Source of the DNA: Seohaeicola zhoushanensis
GTDB taxonomy: Bacteria; Pseudomonadota; Alphaproteobacteria; Rhodobacterales; Rhodobacteraceae
Length of the DNA: 64,000 nt
Direction of reading: 5' to 3'
NCBI RefSeq assembly: GCF_014656415.1
Contig: NZ_BNCJ01000001.1
Span: 163,755 to 227,754 of the forward strand
Part shown: one piece after another, positions 56,670 through 64,000 of the stretch
Layout: every line of letters starts with the position of its first letter
How positions within the stretch are numbered: the first letter of the stretch is position 1
Notes under the pieces: generated by a model
What the model saw: only the letters and a program-made list of their open reading frames with translations
Told to the model about the DNA's origin: nothing
The model's database searches: none
Position numbers and translations under genes: made by a program

Positions 56670-56849
56670 TCAGTTCGCCTCCACCAGCCGCTCCGGGTGG
56701 CGCCCATCCGTGCACCAGAGATCGGCCTTCGGTTCCCAGATCGTGGTCTGCAGCTGGGCATGGATGGCGATGCGGTCGGCATGGGTCTCGATGATCGCCG
56801 GATCGAGCATGTTGAGGAAGAGGGCGAGCATTTCCGTGGTCAGGCACAT
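56670..56849 (-). CDS. Small hypothetical protein (59 residues)
   Basis: Starts MCLTTEMLALFLNMLDPAII and ends GRHPERLVEAN. An AGGAG site lies 7 nt before the ATG at 56849, which supports translation. It is soluble, without membrane helices, and no family is recognised. A longer frame continues upstream, but only this start has a ribosome site. It lies upstream of the SDR gene on the same strand (66-bp gap) and may share its transcript. Confidence 0.6.
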   Translation of the reverse strand: MCLTTEMLALFLNMLDPAIIETHADRIAIHAQLQTTIWEPKADLWCTDGRHPERLVEAN

Positions 56850-57057
56850 GGCGGGGCTCCTATGTTGCGTCAGGCCAAGCGTCCTCCGGCACTTCGGTCG
56901 CAGGGCCAGCATACCACAAGACGCCATCCCCGCGCTGCCCTCATGCTGCATTGCAGCATCATTGCGTCAAACCGCTCGGCACCTGCCCGGTTTCAAGGCA
57001 AGCGGTGAATTTCGCGTCACCACGTCGCACGGCCCCCCAAACGACCTCGCACCCGTT

Positions 57058-57121
57058 GTGAAATTTCGCTTTGAAATTTCACCGACTCGGCGCAGAATGA
57101 AATTATCACCAGAATTTTCAC
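57058..57121. promoter_or_regulatory. Operator array upstream of the XRE-cupin regulator
   Basis: A perfect 10-bp inverted repeat, GTGAAATTTC-N5-GAAATTTCAC (57058-57082), is followed by TGAAATTATCAC (57098-57109) and GAATTTTCAC (57112-57121), variants of the same half-site. A further GTGAATTTC lies at 57005. The cluster sits directly before the regulator's ATG at 57132. Confidence 0.7.
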
Positions 57122-57131
57122 GAGCGCCCCC

Positions 57132-57701
57132 ATGTTCCACCCCGCCACCGCAACCGGATCGCTCGGCGCCGACCTGCGCGCCCTGCGCAAGGCGCGCGGC
57201 ATCACGCTGGCCGAGCTGGCGGCGGACCTCGGGCGTTCGGTCGGCTGGCTCTCCCAGGTCGAACGCGACCTCTCGCAGCCCTCGATCACCGACCTGCGCC
57301 GGATCGCGGCGCGCCTCGGCATCCCGGTCTCGATGCTCTTCGGCCAGGCTCCCGCCCCGGCCAAGGAAGCCGGTCACATCGTCCGCCAGGGCGCGCGCCG
57401 CCCGATCGGTTCGGGCGCGGCGGGCCTGGTCGAGGAACTGCTCTCCCCCGACCTGACCGACGATTTCGAGATGGTCCACTCCACCTTCGAACCGCACAGC
57501 CGCATCGGCGAAGTGGTGACCCGCCCGACGCAGGAGGTCGGCTACCTGGTCTCCGGCAGGCTCGACCTGGTGATCTCCGGCACCCGCTTCACCATCCACC
57601 CCGGCGACAGTTTCCGCATCCGGGGCGAGCCCTTCGAATGGATCAACCCCTATGACGAACCGGCCGTGGCGATCTGGGTGATCGCCCCGCCGGTCTACTG
57701 A
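57132..57701 (+). CDS. XRE-family regulator with cupin domain
   Basis: A 189-residue transcription factor. The N-terminal helix-turn-helix (LRALRKARGITLAELAADLG ... SQVERDLSQPSITDL) is followed by a cupin domain (EVVTRPTQEVGYLVSGRLDL ... IHPGDSFRI). This layout is typical of PuuR/SutR-like regulators of amine or amino-acid catabolism, with the cupin binding the inducer. The operator array directly upstream suggests autoregulation. It heads the C1/methyl cluster. Confidence 0.9.
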   Translation: MFHPATATGSLGADLRALRKARGITLAELAADLGRSVGWLSQVERDLSQPSITDLRRIAARLGIPVSMLFGQAPAPAKEAGHIVRQGARRPIGSGAAGLVEELLSPDLTDDFEMVHSTFEPHSRIGEVVTRPTQEVGYLVSGRLDLVISGTRFTIHPGDSFRIRGEPFEWINPYDEPAVAIWVIAPPVY

Positions 57702-57711
57702 GGAGGACGGC

Positions 57712-58092
57712 ATGTACAAAGGAAGCTGCAACTGCGGCGGCGTCACCTTCACCGTGGCGGGCGACCTCGCGCCGCCCTCGGCCTGCCACTGCGGCCAGTG
57801 CCGCAAGCAGTCGGGCCACTTCTGGGTCTCCGCCGGCGCCGAGGACGAGGTGCTGAGCGTGACCGACTCCGGAACCCTGCGCTGGTATGCCGCCAGCGAC
57901 ATCGCCAAACGTGGCTTCTGCGGCACCTGCGGCGCCTTCCTGTTCTGGAAGAACCCCGACGAGTCCCACACCTCCGTCGCGCTCGGCGCGCTCGAGAAAC
58001 CCACCGGCCTTGCCATCTCGCGCCACATCTTCACCGCCGACAAGGGCGACTACTACGACCTGAACGACGATCTGCCGAAGCGGGCGCAATAA
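57712..58092 (+). CDS. GFA-family (glutathione-dependent formaldehyde-activating-like) zinc protein
   Basis: A 126-residue protein with the zinc-binding cysteine blocks of the GFA fold: GSCNCGGVTF, CHCGQCRKQSG and GFCGTCGAFLFW. The founding member was linked to S-hydroxymethylglutathione formation, though many homologues have other roles. Next to two demethylating flavoproteins, formaldehyde handling is a natural guess. The stop overlaps the next start by one base. Confidence 0.88.
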   Translation: MYKGSCNCGGVTFTVAGDLAPPSACHCGQCRKQSGHFWVSAGAEDEVLSVTDSGTLRWYAASDIAKRGFCGTCGAFLFWKNPDESHTSVALGALEKPTGLAISRHIFTADKGDYYDLNDDLPKRAQ

Positions 58093-60530
58093 TGGCGCTC
58101 CCGACCCAGGCCCGCGTGGTCATCATCGGCGGCGGCGCGGTGGGCGTCTCCGCGCTCTACCACCTCGCCAGGGCAGGCTGGACCGACTGCCTGCTGCTCG
58201 AGAAGAACGAGCTCACCGCCGGCTCGACCTGGCACGCCGCCGGCAACGTGCCCACCTTCTCGACCTCCTGGTCGATCATGAACATGCAGCGCTACTCGAC
58301 CGAGCTCTACCGAGGTCTCGGCGCGGCGGTCGACTACCCGATGAACTACCACGTCACCGGCTCGATCCGGCTGGCCCACAGCCGCGAGCGGATGATGGAA
58401 TTCGCCCGCGCCCAGGGCATGGGCCGCTACCAGGGCATGGATATCGGCATTCTCGGCCTGGACGAGATCAAGGCCAGATATCCCTTCATAGAGCCACATG
58501 ACCTGCAGGGCGCGCTCTACGATCCCTCCGACGGTGACATCGACCCGGCGCAGCTGACCCAGGCGCTGGCCAAGGGCGCGCGCGAGATGGGCGCCCGGAT
58601 CGAACGCTTCTGCCCCGCCACCGGCGTGCGGCGCGAGAACGGCGAATGGGTGGTCGAGACCACCAGGGGCGAGATCCATTGCGAGATCGTGGTGAACGCC
58701 GCCGGCTACTACGCCCAGCGCGTGGCCGAATGGTTCCGCCCCTACGGCGGGCGCCGGTTGCCGATGATGGTGATGAGCCACCAATACCTGCTCTTCGAGG
58801 AGGTGCCCGAGGTGCGGGACTGGTCGCAGGCCGCAGGCCACAAGCTGCCGCTGCTGCGCGACGTCGATACCTCCTACTACCTGCGGCAGGAGAAACACGG
58901 CTTCAACCTCGGCCCCTACGAACGCAACTGCCGCGCCCATTGGGCAACGCCCGACGACCCCATGCCCGAGGATTTCTCCTTCCAGCTCTACCCCGACGAT
59001 CTCGACCGGCTCGAGCCCTATATCGAGGACGCCCTCGCCCGAGTCCCCCTGCTGGGCTCCGTTGGCGTCAGCAAGGTCATCAACGGCCCGATCCCCTACG
59101 CACCCGACGGACTGCCGCTGATCGGCCCGATGCCCGGCGTGCCCAACGCCTTCGAGGCCTGCGTGTTCACCTTCGGCATCGCCCAGGCCGGCGGCGCGGG
59201 CAAGGTGCTCGCCGAATGGGTCACCGAGGGCCAGACCGAATGGGACATGTGGTCCTGCGATCCGCGCCGTTTCACCGCCTACGCCGACCACGACTATTGC
59301 GTCGCCAAGGGGATGGAGACCTACGGCCACGAATACGCCATGCACTTCCCCTGGCACAGCTGGCCCGCCGGCCGCGGCAAGCGCCGCTCGCCGCTGCATT
59401 CCCGCCTGCAGGCCGCCGGCGCGGTCTTCGGCGCCTACAACGGCTGGGAACGCGCCAACTGGTTCGCGCGCCCCGGCGACGACCTCTCCGAGGAGGCAAC
59501 CCAGACCTGGAACCGCGCCGGCCCCTGGGAACCACGCATCCGCGCGGAATGCGAGGCGGTGCGCGACCATTGCGGCATCCTGCCGATCTCCGGCTTCACC
59601 CGGCTCAAGGTCAACGGCCCCGGCGCACGCGACTGGGTCGACAGCCTGACCTGCTCGCGCCTCCCGGCGCAGGGCCGGATCGGCCTCCTCTACTTCCCCG
59701 ACAGCCGCGGCCGGATCCTGACCGAGATGTCCTGCATGGTCCACGGCCCCGAGGACGTCGGCCTGATCACCGCCGGTGTCGCGCAATGGCACGACGGCGA
59801 GTTGCTCAGCCGCAACGCGCCCGAAGGCATCACCGTCACCGACCACTCCGCCGAGGTCGAATGCCTGCTGGTGACCGGCCCCAAATCGCGCGAGATCCTC
59901 GCGCCTCTCACCGACGCCGATCTCTCGCTGCCCTGGCTCTCGGTGCAATACGACACCCATGTCGCCGGCCGTCCCTGCGCGCTGGTGCGGGTCTCCTTTG
60001 CCGGCGAACTCGGCTGGGAACTGCACTGCGGCCTCGACGACGCCCCGGCGATCTGGGACGCGGTCACAGCCGCCGGCGCGCGCCCCTTCGGCATGTGGGC
60101 GCTCAACAGTCTGCGCATCGAAAAGAGCTACCGCGCCTGGAAGGGCGACCTCTCCACCGATTATTCCCTGCTCGAAGGCGGGCTGGAACGGTTCATCCGC
60201 TGGGACAAGCCCTTCCCCGGAAAAGCGGCTCTGTTGCAGGAGAAACAGGCCGGTTCCCGCAAGCGCTTCGTCACCCTCAAGGTCGAGGCCGGCGCCGCCG
60301 ACGCGCCCTACATGTCCACCCTCTGGCACGAGGGCCAGATCGTCGGCGAAACCACCTCCGGCGCCTGGGGCTACCGCACCAATGCCTCGCTGGCCCTCGC
60401 AATGCTGCGCGCCGACCTCGCGACGCCAGGCACCCGCATCGAGGTCGAGATCTTCGGCGAAAGACACCAGGCCGAGGTGATGCCCGACGCCCCGCTCTGG
60501 GACCCTTCCAACGAAAGGCTCAGGGCATGA
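58092..60530 (+). CDS. Dimethylglycine/sarcosine dehydrogenase-like FAD-GcvT protein 1
   Basis: An 812-residue protein. The FAD Rossmann motif GGGAVG lies at 13-18. The TAGSTWHAAG block has H48 at the position of the covalent flavin histidine of DMGDH. The C-terminal half is a GcvT-type folate-binding domain with GPGARDWVDSLT and AGELGWELH. Such enzymes oxidatively demethylate N-methyl groups and pass the carbon to tetrahydrofolate. It overlaps the GFA stop by one base and the methyltransferase start by 4 bp. Confidence 0.9.
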   Translation: MALPTQARVVIIGGGAVGVSALYHLARAGWTDCLLLEKNELTAGSTWHAAGNVPTFSTSWSIMNMQRYSTELYRGLGAAVDYPMNYHVTGSIRLAHSRERMMEFARAQGMGRYQGMDIGILGLDEIKARYPFIEPHDLQGALYDPSDGDIDPAQLTQALAKGAREMGARIERFCPATGVRRENGEWVVETTRGEIHCEIVVNAAGYYAQRVAEWFRPYGGRRLPMMVMSHQYLLFEEVPEVRDWSQAAGHKLPLLRDVDTSYYLRQEKHGFNLGPYERNCRAHWATPDDPMPEDFSFQLYPDDLDRLEPYIEDALARVPLLGSVGVSKVINGPIPYAPDGLPLIGPMPGVPNAFEACVFTFGIAQAGGAGKVLAEWVTEGQTEWDMWSCDPRRFTAYADHDYCVAKGMETYGHEYAMHFPWHSWPAGRGKRRSPLHSRLQAAGAVFGAYNGWERANWFARPGDDLSEEATQTWNRAGPWEPRIRAECEAVRDHCGILPISGFTRLKVNGPGARDWVDSLTCSRLPAQGRIGLLYFPDSRGRILTEMSCMVHGPEDVGLITAGVAQWHDGELLSRNAPEGITVTDHSAEVECLLVTGPKSREILAPLTDADLSLPWLSVQYDTHVAGRPCALVRVSFAGELGWELHCGLDDAPAIWDAVTAAGARPFGMWALNSLRIEKSYRAWKGDLSTDYSLLEGGLERFIRWDKPFPGKAALLQEKQAGSRKRFVTLKVEAGAADAPYMSTLWHEGQIVGETTSGAWGYRTNASLALAMLRADLATPGTRIEVEIFGERHQAEVMPDAPLWDPSNERLRA

Positions 60531-61423
60531 GCGATATCACCCTTCTCGACGGCTCCATCGGCCAGGAACTGGTGCGCCGTGCCGACGTGATGAACCAGCG
60601 GCTCTGGTCGACGCGGGTACTGATCGACCACCCCGAGATGGTGGGCGCGCTGCACCGCGAATACTTCGCCGCAGGTGCGACCATAGCCACCACCAATTCC
60701 TACGCGCTGCACCGCTCGCGGCTGGCGCCCCTGGGAATGGAGGCCGAACTCCCCGGCCTCCTGCAAAGCGCCCTGCACCAGGCCGAAACCGCCCGCGCCG
60801 CGCACCCGCAGGGCCGCCTCGCCGCCTCGCTCGGGCCGCTGCTCGCCTCCTACCGCCCCGATCTCGACCCCGACCCCGAAATCGCCGCCCCCCGCTTCCG
60901 CGAGGTCGCCGCGGTGATGGCGCCCCGCGTCGACATCCTGCTGATCGAAACCGCCTCCTCCCTGCGCGAGGCGGAAGGCGCGCTGAAGGGCACGACCGGC
61001 CTCGGCAAGCCGGTCTGGATCGGCTTCACCGTGACCGACGAGGACGGCACCCGCCTGCGCTCGGGCGAACCGCTGGCCGAGATCGCCCCGCTCCTGCGCG
61101 ACTTCGCCCCCGAGGCGGTGCTCATCAACTGCTCCCCTCCCGAGGTGATCCCGGCCGCCCTCGACATCCTCGCCCCCCTGGGCCTGCCCTTCGGCGCCTA
61201 TGCCAACGGTTTCACCCGGATCAGCGAGGGCTTCCTGACCGACGCCCCCACCGTCGCCGCGCTCGAGGCCCGTACCGACCTCTCGCCCGAGGCCTACGCG
61301 GCCCAGGCGATGGGCTGGCTCGACCACGGCGCCACCATCCTCGGCGGCTGCTGCGAGGTCGGCCCGGCCCATATCGCCGAACTCGCCCGCCGGCTCCGGG
61401 CCGCCGGCCACACCATCGCCTGA
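60527..61423 (+). CDS. Homocysteine S-methyltransferase-family protein
   Basis: A 298-residue zinc methyltransferase. The zinc cysteines are C202 in INCSPP and the pair C275/C276 in GGCCEVGP, and LLDGSIGQEL is the opening block. Members move a methyl group to homocysteine from S-methylmethionine or betaine. Between two dimethylglycine-dehydrogenase-like genes, a betaine-type donor would make dimethylglycine as their substrate. The start overlaps the upstream stop (ATGA). Confidence 0.88.
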   Translation: MSDITLLDGSIGQELVRRADVMNQRLWSTRVLIDHPEMVGALHREYFAAGATIATTNSYALHRSRLAPLGMEAELPGLLQSALHQAETARAAHPQGRLAASLGPLLASYRPDLDPDPEIAAPRFREVAAVMAPRVDILLIETASSLREAEGALKGTTGLGKPVWIGFTVTDEDGTRLRSGEPLAEIAPLLRDFAPEAVLINCSPPEVIPAALDILAPLGLPFGAYANGFTRISEGFLTDAPTVAALEARTDLSPEAYAAQAMGWLDHGATILGGCCEVGPAHIAELARRLRAAGHTIA

Positions 61424-61429
61424 CACCAT

Positions 61430-61495
61430 GCTTCTCTTCTTCCCAAATACCTCCGGGGGTGAATTGGCCGCAGGCCAAGAGGGGGCAGCGCCCCC
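61430..61495 (+). repeat. Intergenic hairpin element, copy C
   Basis: Begins GCTTCTCTTCTTCCC, then AAATACCTCCGGGGGTGAA. A TTGGCCGCAGGCCAA hairpin and a GGGGGC-AGC-GCCCCC hairpin follow. It lies between co-directional genes, unlike copies A and B, 6 bp after the methyltransferase stop. Confidence 0.75.
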
Positions 61496-61503
61496 TCCCC
61501 GGT

Positions 61504-61523
61504 CGGATCGCGCAGGCGATCCG
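61504..61523 (+). promoter_or_regulatory. Leader hairpin before second dehydrogenase gene
   Basis: CGGATCGC-gcag-GCGATCCG, an 8-bp perfect stem, lies 20 bp before the ATG at 61544 and immediately downstream of repeat copy C. It may affect read-through or translation start. Confidence 0.4.
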
Positions 61524-61543
61524 AAACCCGAAAGGATCACACC

Positions 61544-63982
61544 ATGACTGCCCTCCCGGACAAGGCCCGCGTCGTCATCGTCGGCGGCGGCGTGGTCGGC
61601 TGCTCCGTTGCCTACCACCTGACGAAACTCGGCTGGAAGGACGTAGTGCTGCTCGAACGCAAGCAACTCACCTCGGGCACCACCTGGCATGCCGCCGGGC
61701 TGATCGCCCAGCTGCGTGCCACCGCGAACATGACGCGGCTCGCGAAATACAGCCAGGAACTCTACGGCGGGCTCGAGGCCGAGACCGGCCTGGCCACCGG
61801 ATTCCGCCGCGTAGGCTCTATTACCGCCGCGCTCACCCAGGAACGCCGCGAGGAGATCTTCCGCTCGGCGGCGATGGCGCGGGCCTTCGGAGTCGAGGTC
61901 GAGGAGATCACGCCCGACGAGATCGGCGCCCGCTATCCGCACCTTAACCTCGACGGCGTTGTCGCCGGCGTCTACCTCGCCAGGGACGGCCAGGGCGATC
62001 CCGGCAACATCGCCCTGGCGCTGGCCAAGGGCGCGCGCCAGCGCGGCGCGGTGATCGCCGAGCAGACCGCCGTGACCGGCTTCAGCCGCGCTGGACAGCG
62101 CGTTACCGGGGTCGATTACGCCGGGCCAGAGGGGCCGGGCCATATCGCCTGCGACATGGTGGTCAACTGCGCCGGCCTCTGGGGCCGCGAGGTGGGGCGC
62201 ATGGCCGGCGTCAACGTGCCGCTCCAGGCCTGCGAGCACTTCTACATCGTCTCCGAACCGATCGCCGGGCTCGAACAGCTCCCCGTGCTGCGGGTGCCCG
62301 ACGAATGCGCCTATTACAAGGTCGACGCCGGCAAGCTGATGCTCGGCGCCTTCGAGCCGAAGGCCAAGCCATGGGGCCCGCCGCGCCCCGATTTCGAGTT
62401 CGACCAGCTGCCCGACGATTTCGACCATTTCGAATCGATCCTCGAAATGGCGGTGAACCGGGTGCCAATCCTCGGCGCGGCCGGGATCCATACCTTCTTC
62501 AACGGCCCCGAGAGCTTCACCCCAGACAATGCCTATCACCTCGGCCTCGCGCCGGGCATGGACAACGTCTGGGTCGCGGCCGGCTTCAACTCGATCGGCA
62601 TCCAGTCGGCCGGCGGCGCCGGCATGGCGCTGGCGCAATGGATGCAGGACGGCGAGAAGCCCTTCGACCTCGGCGATGTCGACATCGCCCGCGCGCATCC
62701 CTTCCAGGGCAACCAGCGCTACCTCAGGGCGCGGGTGTCCGAGACGCTGGGCCTGCTCTACGCCGACCACTTCCCGTATCGCCAGAAGGCCAGCGCGCGC
62801 GGCGTGCGCCGCACCCCCTTCCACGCGCATTTGGCCGAACAGGGCGCGGTCTTCGGCGAACTGGCGGGCTGGGAGCGGGCGAATTGGTTCGCGCAACCGG
62901 GGCAGGCGGCGGAATACGCGTATTCCTGGCAGCGGCAGGCCTTCTTCCCCAATGTCGCCGCCGAACTCGCGGCGGTGCGAACCGGCGTCGGCATGTATGA
63001 CATGTCCTCCTTCGGCAAGCTGCGCGTCGAGGGGCCGGATGCCGAGAGCTTCCTGAACCACCTCTGCGGAGCGGACATGGCGGTGCCCGTCGGCAAGATC
63101 GTCTACACCCAGTTCCTGAACCCCAAGGGCGGGATCGAGGCCGACGTGACGGTGACCCGGCTGTCCGAAACCGCCTACCTGGTGGTGACCCCGGCGGCGA
63201 CGCGCCTCGCCGACGAGACCTGGCTGCGCCGCCACCTCGGCGAATCCCGCGTCGTCATCACCGACGTGACGGCGGGCGAGGGCGTGCTGGCGGTGATGGG
63301 TCCGCGGGCGCGCGATCTGATGGCGCTTGTCTCGCCCGGTGATTTCTCCAACGCGGCCAACCCCTTCGGCACCATGCAGGAGATCGAGCTCGGCATGGGC
63401 CTCGCGCGGGCGCACCGGGTCTCCTACGTCGGCGAGCTCGGCTGGGAGCTCTACCTCTCCGCCGACATGGCCGGCCATGCCTTCGAGACGCTCTGGGAGG
63501 CCGGGCAGGACCTGGGGCTCAAGCTCTGCGGGATGCACATGATGGACAGCGCCCGGATCGAGAAGGCCTTCCGCCACTTCGGCCATGACATCACCTGCGA
63601 GGACCACGTGCTCGAAGCCGGGCTCGGTTTTGCGGTGAAGACCGCCAAGCCTGCCTTCATCGGCCGCGATGCGGTGCTGCGCAAGAAGGAGGCGGGGCTG
63701 GAGCGGCGGATGCTGCAGTTCCGCCTGACCGACCCCGAGCCGCTGCTCTACCACAACGAACCGCTGCTGCGCGACGGGCAGATCGTCGGGCACCTCTCCT
63801 CGGGGGCCTATGGCCATCACCTCGGCGCGGCCATCGGCATGGGCTACGCGCCCTGCCGCGGCGAGACGGTCGCCGACCTGCTGGCCTCGCGCTGGGAGGT
63901 CGACGTGGCGGGGGTGCGGGTGCCCGCGGTGGCCTCGGCCCGGCCGATGTACGACCCCGACGGCGACAGGGTGCGGATGTAG
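61544..63982 (+). CDS. Dimethylglycine/sarcosine dehydrogenase-like FAD-GcvT protein 2
   Basis: An 812-residue paralogue of the protein encoded at 58092. The FAD motif is VGGGVVG, and H49 in TSGTTWHAAG is the covalent-flavin candidate. The GcvT half begins near TGVGMYDMSSFGKLRVEGPDAE and ends with SSGAYGHHLG. It is closer to canonical DMGDH (WHAAGLIAQLRATANMT) than its paralogue (WHAAGNVPTFSTSWS). The two likely act on different N-methyl substrates, for example dimethylglycine and sarcosine. The start follows CGAAAGGATC. Confidence 0.92.
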   Translation: MTALPDKARVVIVGGGVVGCSVAYHLTKLGWKDVVLLERKQLTSGTTWHAAGLIAQLRATANMTRLAKYSQELYGGLEAETGLATGFRRVGSITAALTQERREEIFRSAAMARAFGVEVEEITPDEIGARYPHLNLDGVVAGVYLARDGQGDPGNIALALAKGARQRGAVIAEQTAVTGFSRAGQRVTGVDYAGPEGPGHIACDMVVNCAGLWGREVGRMAGVNVPLQACEHFYIVSEPIAGLEQLPVLRVPDECAYYKVDAGKLMLGAFEPKAKPWGPPRPDFEFDQLPDDFDHFESILEMAVNRVPILGAAGIHTFFNGPESFTPDNAYHLGLAPGMDNVWVAAGFNSIGIQSAGGAGMALAQWMQDGEKPFDLGDVDIARAHPFQGNQRYLRARVSETLGLLYADHFPYRQKASARGVRRTPFHAHLAEQGAVFGELAGWERANWFAQPGQAAEYAYSWQRQAFFPNVAAELAAVRTGVGMYDMSSFGKLRVEGPDAESFLNHLCGADMAVPVGKIVYTQFLNPKGGIEADVTVTRLSETAYLVVTPAATRLADETWLRRHLGESRVVITDVTAGEGVLAVMGPRARDLMALVSPGDFSNAANPFGTMQEIELGMGLARAHRVSYVGELGWELYLSADMAGHAFETLWEAGQDLGLKLCGMHMMDSARIEKAFRHFGHDITCEDHVLEAGLGFAVKTAKPAFIGRDAVLRKKEAGLERRMLQFRLTDPEPLLYHNEPLLRDGQIVGHLSSGAYGHHLGAAIGMGYAPCRGETVADLLASRWEVDVAGVRVPAVASARPMYDPDGDRVRM

Positions 63983-64000
63983 CGCGGGCGGAGAGGGCGC

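Noticed and set aside
60371..63820. A long minus-strand frame opposite the second dehydrogenase gene
   Set aside because: It is a shadow of a strongly matched FAD-GcvT protein and shows no recognisable domain.

Overview
The window is about 64 kb of GC-rich, densely packed chromosome from an alphaproteobacterium, most likely a Rhodobacteraceae/Roseobacter-group organism. This rests on gene content and order: a thioredoxin-TPR/Lon-N/Trm112 operon, ftsK followed by lolA, a DUF2125 protein, and several potA-like and dpp-like ABC systems. It also rests on a short intergenic element present three times that I associate with this family. No rRNA, tRNA, CRISPR array, insertion sequence or phage gene is visible.

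Layout. 1-2400: mechanosensitive channels (the 5' end of an mscS-type gene, and mscL), a Nu-class-like glutathione S-transferase, and a voltage-gated-type K+ channel with a zinc-ribbon tail. 2.5-5.9 kb: dnaK-dnaJ behind an RpoH-type promoter. 6-10.4 kb: an AlkB dioxygenase, an alpha-1,2-fucosyltransferase-like GT11 enzyme, a DUF2125 protein and an aminotransferase. 10.6-12.9 kb: a secreted RTX protein whose N-terminal vWA domain resembles the I-like domain of animal integrin beta chains. 13-14.7 kb: an NTF2-like protein, an RluA-type pseudouridine synthase and a membrane protein. 14.7-17.7 kb: copA-cueR with a MerR-type promoter.

17.8-28.6 kb: a carbohydrate-acid catabolic region with a MarR regulator, two metal-dependent amidohydrolases (one lactonase-like), a D-2-hydroxyacid dehydrogenase, an FAH-type hydrolase, a DenD-like dehydrogenase, a UxaA-type dehydratase and a four-gene PotABCD-like importer. 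The set fits a lactonase/dehydratase/dehydrogenase/FAH-hydrolase route such as fuconate or rhamnonate degradation; the substrate is inferred. 28.9-35.8 kb: a complete dpp/opp-type importer (interrupted by a 340-bp repeat-filled gap) followed by a metallophosphoesterase and a tyrosine-phosphatase-like protein. 35.9-41.1 kb: an RND pump with two membrane-fusion proteins.

41.2-53.4 kb is mostly housekeeping: thioredoxin-TPR protein, Lon-N protein, Trm112, a UbiH-family hydroxylase, an amidase, an aminotransferase, ftsK, lolA, a transglycosylase-like lipoprotein, hspQ and a gamma-glutamyltransferase. 53.6-56.9 kb: an anti-sigma/anti-anti-sigma (HATPase/STAS) pair, a thiolase, an SDR with a Phe in place of the catalytic Tyr, and a 59-codon protein. 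57.1-64 kb: a methyl-group/C1 cluster with an XRE-cupin regulator preceded by a strong operator array, a GFA-family protein, two 812-residue dimethylglycine/sarcosine-dehydrogenase-like flavoproteins, and a zinc homocysteine S-methyltransferase between them. Together these look like a module that demethylates N-methylated compounds such as betaine derivatives.

Non-coding features of note are three copies of a ~70-bp hairpin element, two tandem double hairpins at convergent junctions, a concentric dyad upstream of the PotD-like gene, and GC-rich palindromic repeats inside the dpp-like operon.
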